This document shows positions 15,972-24,529 of a stretch of 64,000 bases of DNA, in pieces. The translations under genes were made by a program, and so were the position numbers. Under the pieces are notes generated by a model. That model saw only the letters and a list, made by a program, of their open reading frames with translations, did no database searches and was not told the DNA's origin. Each line of letters opens with the position of its first letter. The stretch's first letter is position 1. Source of the DNA: Glycomyces sp. NRRL B-16210 (GTDB lineage: Bacteria; Actinomycetota; Actinomycetes; Mycobacteriales; Micromonosporaceae); NCBI RefSeq assembly GCF_000719515.1, contig NZ_JOGR01000011.1:124001-188000 (forward strand), written 5' to 3'.

Positions 15972-16964
15972 TCAAACCGCCTCGGCTGCGGTGATCGCGA
16001 GTTCGCGGTGGGATCGCGCCATGGCGGTGAGGTCCGCCCGCAGGTCCGCCATCCACTCGGGTTCGTCGTCGCCGACCGTGCCGAGGGCGTTGTCGATGCG
16101 GATGAGCGAGCAGGCCGCGTGCGCGCCGGCGAACAATCGCAGGTCCGCCAGTTCGGTATCGCCGAGTGGACGGACACTGCGGTATCCGGCGATGAACTCG
16201 TCGAACGACCGACGGTGCTCCGCCGTGGGAAGTCCGGCCGGACCGATCAGGTCCCTTACCGCATAAGCGATGTCAGCGGCATACCACGAGTGGGCGGCCT
16301 CGTCGAAGTCGAACGCGGTCGCCTTTCCCGCGTCCCAGGCCAGGTTGTCGAGTTCGAAATCGCCGTGGACGATTCCGAACTGTGCGCTGTCGCGAGGCAG
16401 GCCAGCGATACGGGCGGCCAAGCGCGAGGCGGCCTTTACAAATTCCGGGTCGTGGGCGAACCGGTCGGGGATCGCGGCCAATTCGGTGAACGCCTCGGGC
16501 AGTGCGGCATCGATCGCGGCCGTGCTCTCGTGGAGGGCCGCAAGGGCGGCACCCCAGGCGCGGGCGCGGTTCTCGTCCAAGTCCTCGGCGTCGAGCTGCT
16601 CGCCGGGCGCGGCCTCGACCACCATGGCGTGCATCGGTCCCAACGCGGTTGGGACCGTTACGGTCAGGGTCCCGGCTCGGGCGGGGACCGGACGCACCAC
16701 CGCCGCGCCTTCCGTGGCGAGCCGGTCCATCAGCGAACTCATCGCCGCGACCGGCCCGGCGCAGAGGTAGGCGTCGGGCACGAACCGCAAGTAGCGCTTC
16801 CCGTCCGGGTCGGGCAGGACGAACACGTGCGCGGCGCTGGAGCGCCACCACTTCGCGGTTCCGGCCGGGTAGCCCCATGCGGCGGCGACCTGGTCGGCGA
16901 CCGGGCTCTCCCACGCAGGCGTCACGGTCCGCTTCAGGCGATCGATCTCAATCAATGGCATCAT
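15972..16964 (-). CDS. Phosphotransferase family protein (APH/choline-kinase fold)
   Basis: A 330-residue protein with the protein-kinase-like fold of aminoglycoside phosphotransferases and homoserine/choline kinases. The catalytic loop is visible as FGIVHGDFELDNLAWD, followed by the metal-binding FDFDEAAHSWYAADIAY. The N-terminal ATP part includes KRYLRFVPD. The substrate (sugar, amino alcohol or drug) cannot be told. It is the only gene on its strand here, with 73 bp to the next minus-strand gene upstream. It starts at ATG 16964, with another ATG three bases in. Confidence 0.82.
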   Translation of the reverse strand: MMPLIEIDRLKRTVTPAWESPVADQVAAAWGYPAGTAKWWRSSAAHVFVLPDPDGKRYLRFVPDAYLCAGPVAAMSSLMDRLATEGAAVVRPVPARAGTLTVTVPTALGPMHAMVVEAAPGEQLDAEDLDENRARAWGAALAALHESTAAIDAALPEAFTELAAIPDRFAHDPEFVKAASRLAARIAGLPRDSAQFGIVHGDFELDNLAWDAGKATAFDFDEAAHSWYAADIAYAVRDLIGPAGLPTAEHRRSFDEFIAGYRSVRPLGDTELADLRLFAGAHAACSLIRIDNALGTVGDDEPEWMADLRADLTAMARSHRELAITAAEAV

Positions 16965-17037
16965 CGTCGGTCAGTTTCGCCACATGAGACCACCTGCGCA
17001 ACTTCATTCCCAATCAGGGTCCGCAGAAGGTCCGGGG

Positions 17038-17547
17038 TCAGGAAACCGGCGATGCCCGAAAGCCTTGGGAGACATCGGGAACGAACCGCTTGAGGGCGCG
17101 AGGGCCCACGTCGATCGTCACCCGGTAGACCACGCTGTTCGCGACGACGACCAGATCGGCCATCCCTCCCAGGTCGAAGACACCCGAGGCGGGGACGTAG
17201 ACGCGGGTGTCCGCCATCGGGAACTGCGACCAGACGACCGTCGCGTGCGATCGCGGTGCCAGCGGCTCATGATGCGGGGTGACGCCGTCGCGGGGAACGG
17301 GCAGCGCCGTGCGCGTACCGTCGGCCGCGACGTAGACCGTGCGCCGTCCTTCGATGCGAACATTGCGGGCGACCTCGCGGAAGCGACTGCCCGGGATGTT
17401 GTCGTCGGGAGTGCGGCCGATCGCCCACAGGTCGGTGAGCCTCCGGTCGTCGGGGAGGTAGATGTCGGTCAACCGCCCGCCGACCTCGTCCACGAGGGCG
17501 CGCTCGACGGCGGATCGAAAGTCGGGGTGGATGCGGGCTCCGGTCAC
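17038..17547 (-). CDS. Hypothetical protein
   Basis: A 169-residue soluble protein of unknown family. It begins MTGARIHPDFRSAVERALVD (GTG or ATG type start at 17547). It contains LTDIYLPDDRRLTDLWAIGR, an Arg/Val-rich middle, and a C-terminal stretch ADLVVVANSVVYRVTIDVGP. It has no signal peptide, no helix long enough to cross a membrane, and no cysteine. The first third looks mixed alpha/beta and the rest mostly beta. It is monocistronic, 84 bp from the aldo/keto reductase downstream of it on the map. No function is offered. Confidence 0.65.
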   Translation of the reverse strand: MTGARIHPDFRSAVERALVDEVGGRLTDIYLPDDRRLTDLWAIGRTPDDNIPGSRFREVARNVRIEGRRTVYVAADGTRTALPVPRDGVTPHHEPLAPRSHATVVWSQFPMADTRVYVPASGVFDLGGMADLVVVANSVVYRVTIDVGPRALKRFVPDVSQGFRASPVS

Positions 17548-17631
17548 CCCTCTACTATCGCCGCGATATCCGCGTCCTGCCCGCCCCGCCGCGGAACTTT
17601 TCCCACGGCAGGGCGGGCACGAACCGTCTCG

Positions 17632-18618
17632 TCAGACCGCGAGCAGCGCTTCGATCTCGCCGACCTGCGCCTTGGTGAGCGGCCCCTTCTCAAGGGCCCC
17701 GGCGTTGTCCTCGACCTGCGCGACTGTGCGGCAGCCGGGGATCGGGATCGTCGCGTCGCTGACCGCCCACAGCCAGCCCAGGGCGCCCTGAGCGAGGGTG
17801 CGGCCATTGCTGGTCAGGATCTCGCGCACCGACTCGATGCGGGTGAGGTCCTCAGGTGAAGGGCGGCCGTCCTTGCCGAACAGGGTCATCCAGCCGACGC
17901 CCGAGGCGCGCACGTCCTTCGGACCGACCTGAGTGGACGCGTCGTACTTGCCGGTCAAGAGGCCCATGGCGAGCGGGCCGCGGTTGATCGAGGCGAGGCC
18001 GTAGCGCTCGCAGACCTCGAGGACCCCGTGGCGCGAGCCGCGGATGACCGAGAAGTCGTGCTGGATCGCGGCGCAGTGGGCCCCGTCGCGGCCCCAGGCC
18101 TCGGCCCGCTCCGGGGAGTCGGTGCTCCAGCCGTAGGCGCGGATCTTGCCTTCGGCGACCAGCTCCTCCAGCGTCCCAAGGAGCTCCGCGGCGCGGTCGA
18201 TCGCGAGGTTGCCCATGTGGAGCTGGTACAGGTCGATGTAGTCGGTGCCGAGCCGGTCGAGCGAGGCCGTGACCGCTTGGCGCACATACGCGGCGGAGTC
18301 GTCGCCGCCGTCGGCGTACTTCGTCTCCTCGTCGAACTTCCAGCCCCACTTGGTGGCGATCGCGACCTGGTCGCGGCGGCCCGCGAGGGCGCGGCCGAGC
18401 ACGCGCTCACTGTGCCCGGCCCCGTACACGTCGGCCGTGTCGAAGAAGTCGACGCCGAGTTCGAGCGCCCGGTGAACGGTGCGGGTCGACTCGTCGTCGT
18501 CGACCTCGCCCCACCCGCTCGGACCGTTGTCGTTGTGGAACGGACCGCCGATGGCCCAGCAGCCCATGCCGATCCCACTGACTTCGATTCCACTGTCTCC
18601 AAGATTTCGTCGCATCAT
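17632..18618 (-). CDS. Aldo/keto reductase
   Basis: A 328-residue NADPH-dependent aldo/keto reductase of the YghZ/Kv-beta-like group, starting at one of two adjacent ATGs (18618 or 18615). The catalytic tetrad is visible: Asp and Tyr in FFDTADVYGAGHSE, Lys in AIATKWGW, and His in LYQLHMGN. The cofactor end IPIPGCRTVAQVEDN is also present. It reduces aldehydes or ketones; the natural substrate is unknown. It is divergent from a TetR gene, and the 108 bp between them hold two palindromes, one right at its promoter. Confidence 0.9.
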   Translation of the reverse strand: MMRRNLGDSGIEVSGIGMGCWAIGGPFHNDNGPSGWGEVDDDESTRTVHRALELGVDFFDTADVYGAGHSERVLGRALAGRRDQVAIATKWGWKFDEETKYADGGDDSAAYVRQAVTASLDRLGTDYIDLYQLHMGNLAIDRAAELLGTLEELVAEGKIRAYGWSTDSPERAEAWGRDGAHCAAIQHDFSVIRGSRHGVLEVCERYGLASINRGPLAMGLLTGKYDASTQVGPKDVRASGVGWMTLFGKDGRPSPEDLTRIESVREILTSNGRTLAQGALGWLWAVSDATIPIPGCRTVAQVEDNAGALEKGPLTKAQVGEIEALLAV

Positions 18619-18636
18619 GCCCTCGACGCTATGACC

Positions 18637-18707
18637 TGGAGTGCACTCCAACACAAACCCGCAGTTCAGGACCCATCGGACTCCCGAGTTCGAAACGGGT
18701 AACCCGT
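18637..18707. promoter_or_regulatory. Divergent promoter with two palindromes
   Basis: A perfect 14-bp palindrome, TGGAGTGCACTCCA, lies at 18637-18650, 19 bp before the aldo/keto reductase start. A second, ACGGGTAACCCGT, lies at 18695-18707, 20 bp before the TetR start. A third short inverted repeat, TGACC-4-GGTCA (18722-18735), overlaps the TetR start codon itself. These are good candidates for operators of the TetR encoded here. The GGAGTGCACTCC element also resembles MerR-type spacer operators, so a second regulator is possible. Confidence 0.6.
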
Positions 18708-18726
18708 ATCGCGTACAGTTCTGACC

Positions 18727-19371
18727 ATGCGGTCAAATTTTCGTACGAGTGGTCAGTCCGACGACGAACCGACCATCACCGAGGCCGCCCGCAGGGCGCA
18801 GATCCTCCAGCACGCGATCGACGTCGTCGCCGATCTCGGCTACGCGGGCGCGTCCCTCAACCGCATCGCCGAACACGCGGGGATAAGCAAGGGGCTCATC
18901 TCCTACCACTTCGCGGGGAAGTCCGACCTGCTCAAGGCGATCGTCCAGGAGGTGTACCGACGCGGGATCGGTTTCCTGTACGAGCGCGCCGAAGCGGGGG
19001 AGCCCGCGACGGCCGGCGCCGCCCTCAAGTCCTATCTGGAGGGACATCTCGCCTTCATCGGCTCCCATGCCCGCGAGGTGGGAGCAGTGGTGGAGGTCGT
19101 CAGGAACCTCCGGGACGCCGAGGGGCGCCTCGTCTACAACAACGCCTGGGACGCGGAGAGCTACGGCGAACTGATGCGGATCTTCGAGGCCGGGCAGGCC
19201 TCCGGGGAGTTCCGCGAGTTCGACCCGCGGGTCATGGCGATCTCCGTCCGCCGCGTCATCGACGGCTTCACCTTCCAGGTCATGGGCTTCCCCGACATCG
19301 ACGTCGCGGCGTTCACCGCCGAAGTCGTCGCCCTGTTCGATCACGCCACCACACCCAGGGAGCGATCATGA
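18727..19371 (+). CDS. TetR family regulator
   Basis: A 214-residue regulator. The HTH lies at about residues 22-68, with RAQILQHAIDVVADLGYAGA and the recognition segment ISKGLISYHFAGKSDLL. The C-terminal domain resembles the PA2196/BetI-like groups, with RLVYNNAWDAESYGELMRIF. It is divergent from the aldo/keto reductase and overlaps the acyltransferase start by 4 bp (ATGA). It therefore probably controls itself, the acyltransferase and the reductase. Confidence 0.9.
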   Translation: MRSNFRTSGQSDDEPTITEAARRAQILQHAIDVVADLGYAGASLNRIAEHAGISKGLISYHFAGKSDLLKAIVQEVYRRGIGFLYERAEAGEPATAGAALKSYLEGHLAFIGSHAREVGAVVEVVRNLRDAEGRLVYNNAWDAESYGELMRIFEAGQASGEFREFDPRVMAISVRRVIDGFTFQVMGFPDIDVAAFTAEVVALFDHATTPRERS

Positions 19372-20516
19372 ACACCACCACCACGACCACCACCCCGACA
19401 CCACTGGCGACGTCGCCTCCCAAGGCGCGGCTGCACTACCTCGACAACCTCCGCGTCTACCTCACATTCCTCGTCGTCGCCCACCACGTGGCGATCGTCT
19501 ACGGCAACATCCCTGCCTGGCCCAACTGGGAGGGACCGGCCGACCCGGCCACGGGACTCCCGCTCGACGTGTTCGTCGTGCTCAACCAGCTCTACTTCAT
19601 GGGCTTCTTCTTCCTGCTGTCCGGGCACTTCACGCCCGGTTCGATCGACCGCCGCGGAAGCCGGTCCTTCGCCCTGGAGCGGCTGCGGCGGCTCGGGATC
19701 CCGTTCCTGGCGTTCGTGATCCTGCTCCGCCCGCTCTACACGCTGCCGACTTACCTGGGCCTGGAGGACCGGCCGCCCTACTGGCACTTCTACCTCACCG
19801 AGTCGAACAACGGTCCGATGTGGTTCCTCGAGGTGCTGCTGGCGTTCTCGCTGCTGTACGCGTGGTTCCGCTCGCGCCGGCCCGAGACGCCGGAACCGGT
19901 GGAGCCGATGCGGTTGCGCGCCTGGCAGATCCTCGCCTTCGCGCTGGCCCTCGCAGTCGTGTCCTATGTGTGGCGCATCGCCGTGCCGCTGGTGATGTAC
20001 GTGCCGATCCTCGGACTGCCGAGCGCGGCCTACATGCCGCAGTACGCGGCGCTGTTCTTCCTCGGGATCGTCGCCTACCGGCGCGGCTGGCTGCGGACGC
20101 TGCCCAAGCGCGCCGGGCTGCTCGGCGTCGCGTTCATCGTCGGGTCCCTCGTGCCGATCGCGTTGGGCGGCTACGCGGTGCTCGATCTCGAGAATCCGCC
20201 GCCCGGCAGCGATCTCGCCCACCTGGGCTTCGCGCTGTGCGACTCCATGTTCGCCGTCGGCGCGGTCCTGCTGCTGCTGAGCGTGTTCCAACGCCACTTC
20301 AACGGCACGGGACCCGTCAGCCGGTTCCTCTCGGCGAACGCCTTCGCGGTGTTCCTGCTGCACGCCCCGATCATCGTGGGCGTCGTGGCCGTGCTCGAAC
20401 CCGTCGCACTGACGCCGGTCCTGAAGTTCGCGCTCGGATTCGCTCTCGCGGCCCCGCTCAGTTGGGGCGCCGCCGCGGCGATCCGCAAGATCAAGGCCGT
20501 ACGCGCGGTGCTGTGA
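19368..20516 (+). CDS. Acyltransferase 3 family membrane protein
   Basis: A 382-residue integral membrane protein with about ten helices, of the acyltransferase-3 (OafA/NodX) family that O-acylates sugars, lipids or antibiotics. The family start RLHYLDNLRVYLTFLVVAHH holds the conserved histidine pair. The block GFFFLLSGHFTPGSIDRRG and the Arg cluster RLRRLGIPFL are typical. There is no C-terminal SGNH domain. The N-terminus is a Thr-rich stretch. It is translationally coupled to the TetR gene by an ATGA overlap. The acyl acceptor is unknown. Confidence 0.88.
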   Translation: MNTTTTTTTPTPLATSPPKARLHYLDNLRVYLTFLVVAHHVAIVYGNIPAWPNWEGPADPATGLPLDVFVVLNQLYFMGFFFLLSGHFTPGSIDRRGSRSFALERLRRLGIPFLAFVILLRPLYTLPTYLGLEDRPPYWHFYLTESNNGPMWFLEVLLAFSLLYAWFRSRRPETPEPVEPMRLRAWQILAFALALAVVSYVWRIAVPLVMYVPILGLPSAAYMPQYAALFFLGIVAYRRGWLRTLPKRAGLLGVAFIVGSLVPIALGGYAVLDLENPPPGSDLAHLGFALCDSMFAVGAVLLLLSVFQRHFNGTGPVSRFLSANAFAVFLLHAPIIVGVVAVLEPVALTPVLKFALGFALAAPLSWGAAAAIRKIKAVRAVL

Positions 20517-20526
20517 CCACCCGGGA

Positions 20527-20553
20527 GCCCGCGCCCTAAGGACGGGCGCGGGC
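20527..20553. terminator. Hairpin between convergent acyltransferase and LysR genes
   Basis: GCCCGCGCCC (20527-20536) pairs perfectly with GGGCGCGGGC (20544-20553) around a 7-base loop. It lies just after the acyltransferase stop and overlaps the 3' end of the LysR gene, so it can stop transcription from both sides. Confidence 0.65.
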
Positions 20554-21444
20554 GGCCTCCTTGCGGATCGCGTCCAGACCGTACGCGATGGCGGGCAGCT
20601 CGGCGCTGCCGCGCCGCACCGCGGTGAACAGCGGCCGGGTCGGCACCGGGTGGCCGAGGATCGGCACCCGCACCACGTCGTGCTCGGCCGGGACCGGCAC
20701 CAGCCGGGAGTACAGGCCCACACCGAAACCGGTGCACACGAGCCCGGACATGCTCGTCCACGAGTCGGCCCGGTGCGCGAGGTCGGGGGTGAATCCGGCC
20801 GCCGCGGCGGAGCTGAGGAGCAGCTGATGCTGGTCGAGGCACGCGGGCATGCCGACCCACTCCTCGTCGGCGGTCTCGGCCAGCGTCACGCCCTCGCGCC
20901 CGGCCAGCGGGTGGTCGACCGACACCAGCAGGTCCTCGACGTCGTCCACCAGGAAATGCTGCTCGAACCGCGCGTCGCCGGGCTGCGGCGTGGCGTCGTG
21001 CGGGGTGACGACGGCGATGTCGGCGTCACCGGATTCGAGCATCCGGAACGCCTCGGCCGCCTCGACCGCGGCCAGACGCAGCCGCACCCCAGGGTGCTCC
21101 TCGCGCAGCCGCTTGGCGGCGGGGGCGACGAAGGCCGAGATCGTGCTGGACAGGCCGCACAGCCGCAGATCCCCGATGCGGCCCGCCTCCAGCGCGGCGA
21201 GGTCGACCTTGGCCCGTTCCCATTGCGCGTACAGCAGATCGGCGTGTTCGAGGAGCTTCTCCGCGGCCGGGGTGAGCCGGACGCGGCGGCCGTTCGGCTC
21301 CAGCAGGCGGATGCCGGTGTCGTGGGCGAGCTGTTTGAGCTGCTGCGAGACGGTGGACGGCGTGAGGTGCAGGGCGAGGGCCGTAGCGGTGACCGTGCCG
21401 TGCGACCGCAGGACCCGAAGCGACTGCAACCGGGGATCGATCAT
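20536..21444 (-). CDS. LysR family regulator
   Basis: A 302-residue LysR-type regulator. The N-terminal winged HTH reads LQSLRVLRSHGTVTATALAL then LTPSTVSQQLKQLAHDTGIR. The periplasmic-binding-like effector domain follows from about residue 90. It starts at ATG 21444, divergent from a small zinc-ribbon gene and the arylamine N-acetyltransferase across 71 bp, so these are the probable targets. The C-terminus ends in a basic KEAARARP. Confidence 0.92.
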   Translation of the reverse strand: MIDPRLQSLRVLRSHGTVTATALALHLTPSTVSQQLKQLAHDTGIRLLEPNGRRVRLTPAAEKLLEHADLLYAQWERAKVDLAALEAGRIGDLRLCGLSSTISAFVAPAAKRLREEHPGVRLRLAAVEAAEAFRMLESGDADIAVVTPHDATPQPGDARFEQHFLVDDVEDLLVSVDHPLAGREGVTLAETADEEWVGMPACLDQHQLLLSSAAAAGFTPDLAHRADSWTSMSGLVCTGFGVGLYSRLVPVPAEHDVVRVPILGHPVPTRPLFTAVRRGSAELPAIAYGLDAIRKEAARARP

Positions 21445-21515
21445 TCGGAAACCTCGCAAGATCCGGTGCGAAAACTTTCGTTGTTCCCGAACGATTCTAG
21501 GCGAAGACTGGACCC

Positions 21516-21710
21516 ATGAGCAACGAGAAGCACGCCGAGGACCGCTGCCCGCTCTGCGACCTGCGCATGAGCGAGGCCCTGACCGTCGTGTCGCGCCACC
21601 GCACCTCGACCGGCACCGTCGTCTACGCCCGCTGCGCATGCGGACGGCTGTCCATGTGGTTCGAGGCGCTCAAGACGATGCCGGCGCAACTGCGCGCCAT
21701 GGCCTGGTGA
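21516..21710 (+). CDS. Small zinc-ribbon protein
   Basis: A 64-residue protein with a CPLC knuckle (DRCPLCDLRMSEA) and a second pair CACG (ARCACGRLSMWF). Together they make a four-cysteine zinc ribbon. It is very hydrophilic in the middle and ends LRAMAW. The stop overlaps a GTG that could start the acetyltransferase frame. Similar small proteins next to regulators may bind DNA, RNA or a protein partner. It is the first gene divergent from LysR. Confidence 0.75.
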   Translation: MSNEKHAEDRCPLCDLRMSEALTVVSRHRTSTGTVVYARCACGRLSMWFEALKTMPAQLRAMAW

Positions 21711-21754
21711 CGCGGTTCCGGAATACCGGTCGCGGAGCGGACGTTGGCCCGCAC

Positions 21755-22606
21755 ATGTGGAACAGCGAGGAACTCGACCTTGACGCCTATCTCGCCCACC
21801 TGCGGTACGAGGGCGGCCGCGCCCCCACCCTGGAGACGCTTCGCGCCCTGCAACGCGCGCATGTGCTGACCGTGCGATGGGACACCCTCGACAGCTTCCT
21901 GTACCGCGAGGTGCGACTCGACGTGCCCTCCTTGCAGGACAAGCTGATCCGCCGCGGCCGAGGCGGTTACTGCTTCGAGCACGTCGCGCTCTTCGCCGCC
22001 GCGCTGGAGAAGCTCGGATTCCACTTCACCGCCGTCTCGGGCAGAGTGCAGCTGGGCGCGGACTCCCGCAGGCCCCGGCCGGCGACGCACGCGATGCTCC
22101 TGGTGGAGCTGGAGGGCGCGCGCTGGCTGAGCGACGTCGGCTTCGGCGCCAGTCCGTTGGAGCCCATCGAGCTGGTCGACGGCGCCCGGAGCGACGCGGG
22201 GCCCTGGCCGTACCTGTTGCGGTGGCAGGAGATCACCCAAAGATCGCCGGGCTGGGCCGTGCACCAGCTCGGGGAGGGGACCGACGGGCCGGATGGCTGG
22301 CAGGTGCGGCAGGTCTTCACCGAGAACCCGCAGTACCCGATCGACTTCGCGGTCGGGAACCACTTCGTCGCCTCGAACGACCGCTCCCCCTTCGTGATCC
22401 GCCCGTTCGTCCAGCGGCTGCGCACCGACCGGCACGACTCGCTCGACGCGCTCGCCTGGACGACCGAGTACCCAGACGGCGTCCTGAAGAAGGAGACCGT
22501 GCCGCCGCACGAGGTCCCCGAACTCCTCGAAGAGGTCTTCGGCATCCGCACCGACCCCAAGGAAGCCGACCTGCTGGTACGCCGCCTGAAGGACCTGACC
22601 GACTAG
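21755..22606 (+). CDS. nat: Arylamine N-acetyltransferase
   Basis: A 283-residue NAT enzyme that moves an acetyl group from acetyl-CoA to arylamines or hydrazines, or forms amides in secondary metabolism. The triad is visible: Cys73 in RGGYCFEHVALF, His112 in ATHAMLLVE, and Asp127 in LSDVGFGASP. The start MWNSEELDLDAYLAHLRYEG matches the family N-terminus. A GTG at 21707, overlapping the zinc-ribbon gene stop, would add 16 residues and give translational coupling. LysR next door is the probable regulator. Confidence 0.9.
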   Translation: MWNSEELDLDAYLAHLRYEGGRAPTLETLRALQRAHVLTVRWDTLDSFLYREVRLDVPSLQDKLIRRGRGGYCFEHVALFAAALEKLGFHFTAVSGRVQLGADSRRPRPATHAMLLVELEGARWLSDVGFGASPLEPIELVDGARSDAGPWPYLLRWQEITQRSPGWAVHQLGEGTDGPDGWQVRQVFTENPQYPIDFAVGNHFVASNDRSPFVIRPFVQRLRTDRHDSLDALAWTTEYPDGVLKKETVPPHEVPELLEEVFGIRTDPKEADLLVRRLKDLTD

Positions 22607-22658
22607 CGCCGAGACAGACGCCGAGCGGTGTGTTGTGGGATACATGTCGCTGAAATTC

Positions 22659-22694
22659 ATAGGCAGTCACTGCCATTTGTCAGTGACTGCCTAT
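22659..22694. promoter_or_regulatory. Perfect 14-bp inverted repeat, TetR operator
   Basis: ATAGGCAGTCACTG (22659-22672) is exactly complementary to CAGTGACTGCCTAT (22681-22694), with 8 bases between. It lies 12 bp upstream of the TetR start at 22706. The core CAGTCAC/GTGACTG also occurs in the promoter of the related TetR at 10713-11306. It probably mediates autorepression of the TetR-monooxygenase pair. Confidence 0.8.
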
Positions 22695-22705
22695 ATGCTT
22701 TTCGT

Positions 22706-23323
22706 ATGACCGAGCATCGCGGTGAGCCCCTGGGGCTGCGCGCCCGCAAGAAGATCGCCGCGATGGAGCGGATCCAGGACGCGGCCCTCGACCTGTTCGA
22801 GGCCCGCGGCTTCGACGCGGTCACCATCGAGGCGGTCGCCGAGGCCGCGGAGGTCTCCCCGCGAACGGTCTACCGCTACTTCGGCACCAAGGAGATGCTC
22901 GTCATCTGGGACGAGTTCGACGAGGTCGAACTCTCGCCGCTCGTCGACGCATTCGCGAGCAGCGACCCGATCGACGGGCTGCGGCAAGGGCTCCACCTCG
23001 GCTTCGTGAACCTCGAAGGCGAACAGCTCCGCAGGTCCAAGCGCCGCCTGCGCCTCGTCTACGGCGTCCCCGCCGTCGAAGCGACCCTCGCGCTGCACGC
23101 GGCCGCCTTCTCGCGCCGCATCGCCGCGCACGTCGCCCCCGTCCACGGCGAACTCAGATCCCACGTCCTCGTCCACGCCCTCGTCGCCGGCATCCTCGGC
23201 GCGATGCGGCACTGGACCCTCAACGACTTCAAGGAATCCCCGATCGACCTCCTCGACCAGGCCCTCGACGTGCTCCAGCACGGGACCGGCACCCCGCCCG
23301 ACGAAAGCGAGCGACACGAATGA
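22706..23323 (+). CDS. TetR family repressor of the monooxygenase operon
   Basis: A 205-residue regulator. The HTH contains AALDLFEARGFDAVTIEAVA and the recognition segment VSPRTVYRYFGTKEMLV. The C-terminal ligand domain ends GAMRHWTLNDFKESPIDLL. It begins 12 bp after a perfect inverted repeat, and its stop overlaps the monooxygenase start as ATGA. This is the usual arrangement of a drug-sensing repressor with its detoxifying enzyme. It is similar throughout to the TetR at 10713, so the two may be paralogues. Confidence 0.92.
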   Translation: MTEHRGEPLGLRARKKIAAMERIQDAALDLFEARGFDAVTIEAVAEAAEVSPRTVYRYFGTKEMLVIWDEFDEVELSPLVDAFASSDPIDGLRQGLHLGFVNLEGEQLRRSKRRLRLVYGVPAVEATLALHAAAFSRRIAAHVAPVHGELRSHVLVHALVAGILGAMRHWTLNDFKESPIDLLDQALDVLQHGTGTPPDESERHE

Positions 23324-24507
23324 CCGCGGTAGACAACGTCCTCATCTCTGGAGCGAGCATCGCCGGACCGGCCCTCGCCCACTGGCTCGAACGCCACGGC
23401 ATCCGCGCCGCCGTGGTCGAGAAGGCCCCGGCCCTGCGCGACGGCGGCTACGCGATCGACCTGCGCGGCAAGGCCATCAACGTGGCCGAGCGGATGGGCA
23501 TCCTCGACGCGGTCCACGAGAGGACCACCCAGATCGCCCGAATCTCCATGGTGGACGCGGACGGCCGCCGCAAGGCCGGAATCGACCCGGGGGCGACCTC
23601 CTCGCCCGACCGCTCCCTGGAGATCCTCAGAGGCGACCTCGTGGACCTGATCCACAAGACGACCACCGGCACCGAATACCGCTTCGGCGACACCATCACC
23701 GGACTCGACCAGACCGGCGACGGCGTCCGCGCGACCTTCGCCGAGGCCGACCCGCAGACCTTCGACCTCGTCGTCGGCGCCGACGGCCTCCACTCCAACG
23801 TCCGCGGCATCGCCTTCGGCCCCGAAGCGCCCTACCGCCGCTTCCTCAACTCCTACATCAGCATCTTCACGATCCCGAACCACCTCGGACTCGACCGCGA
23901 GGTGCGCGCCCACAACACCCCGGGCCGCTTCAGCGCCGTCTACCACTCCCCGCGCGCCGAAGGCGCCAAAGGCCTGCTCCTCCAACGCATCGACGAGGAG
24001 TCGGACATCGACCGCCGCCCCCGCGAGGAGCAGATGGCCTACCTGCGCGAGGCCTTCGGCGACATGGGCTGGGAGACCGGCCGCATCCTCGACGAGATGG
24101 AGGACGCCCCCGACTTCTACTTCGACTCGGTCACCCAGATCAAAATGGACACCTGGTCCAAGGGCCGGGTCACCCTCCTCGGCGACGCGGGCTACGGACC
24201 CTCCCCCATGTCGGGCCAGGGCACGAGCCTCGCGATGGTCGGCGCCTACCTCCTCGCCGAAGCGCTCGCCCAACACGACGACCCCGCGACCGCTTTGGCC
24301 GCCTACGAGACCCGTATGCGCCCGTACGCGGTCGCCAACCAGGCCATCGCCGACCCGGGCCTGGCCTTCCTGGCCCCGCGCACGGCGTTCGGCATCGGCG
24401 CCCGCAACCTCCTGCTGAAGGCCGGGCCGCTGCTCTCGGCGCTCGGCAGGTTCGACACCAAGCTCCTCAAGGCCTCCGAAGCGGTCGACCTCGACGCGGG
24501 CAAGTGA
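23320..24507 (+). CDS. FAD-dependent aromatic monooxygenase, TetX/PHBH-like
   Basis: A 395-residue group A flavoprotein monooxygenase. It has the dinucleotide motif LISGASIAGPALAHWLERHG, the family DG motif LVVGADGLHSNVR, and the second FAD motif VTLLGDAGYGPSPMSGQG with the following TSLAMVGAYLLAEAL. Enzymes of this subclass hydroxylate phenolic or polyketide substrates, including tetracyclines (TetX) and rifamycins (Rox). The operon with a TetR repressor suggests inducible modification of an aromatic compound. The actual substrate is unknown. Confidence 0.88.
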   Translation: MTAVDNVLISGASIAGPALAHWLERHGIRAAVVEKAPALRDGGYAIDLRGKAINVAERMGILDAVHERTTQIARISMVDADGRRKAGIDPGATSSPDRSLEILRGDLVDLIHKTTTGTEYRFGDTITGLDQTGDGVRATFAEADPQTFDLVVGADGLHSNVRGIAFGPEAPYRRFLNSYISIFTIPNHLGLDREVRAHNTPGRFSAVYHSPRAEGAKGLLLQRIDEESDIDRRPREEQMAYLREAFGDMGWETGRILDEMEDAPDFYFDSVTQIKMDTWSKGRVTLLGDAGYGPSPMSGQGTSLAMVGAYLLAEALAQHDDPATALAAYETRMRPYAVANQAIADPGLAFLAPRTAFGIGARNLLLKAGPLLSALGRFDTKLLKASEAVDLDAGK

Positions 24508-24529
24508 TCGCCTTGAGCACCTGGGCGAT

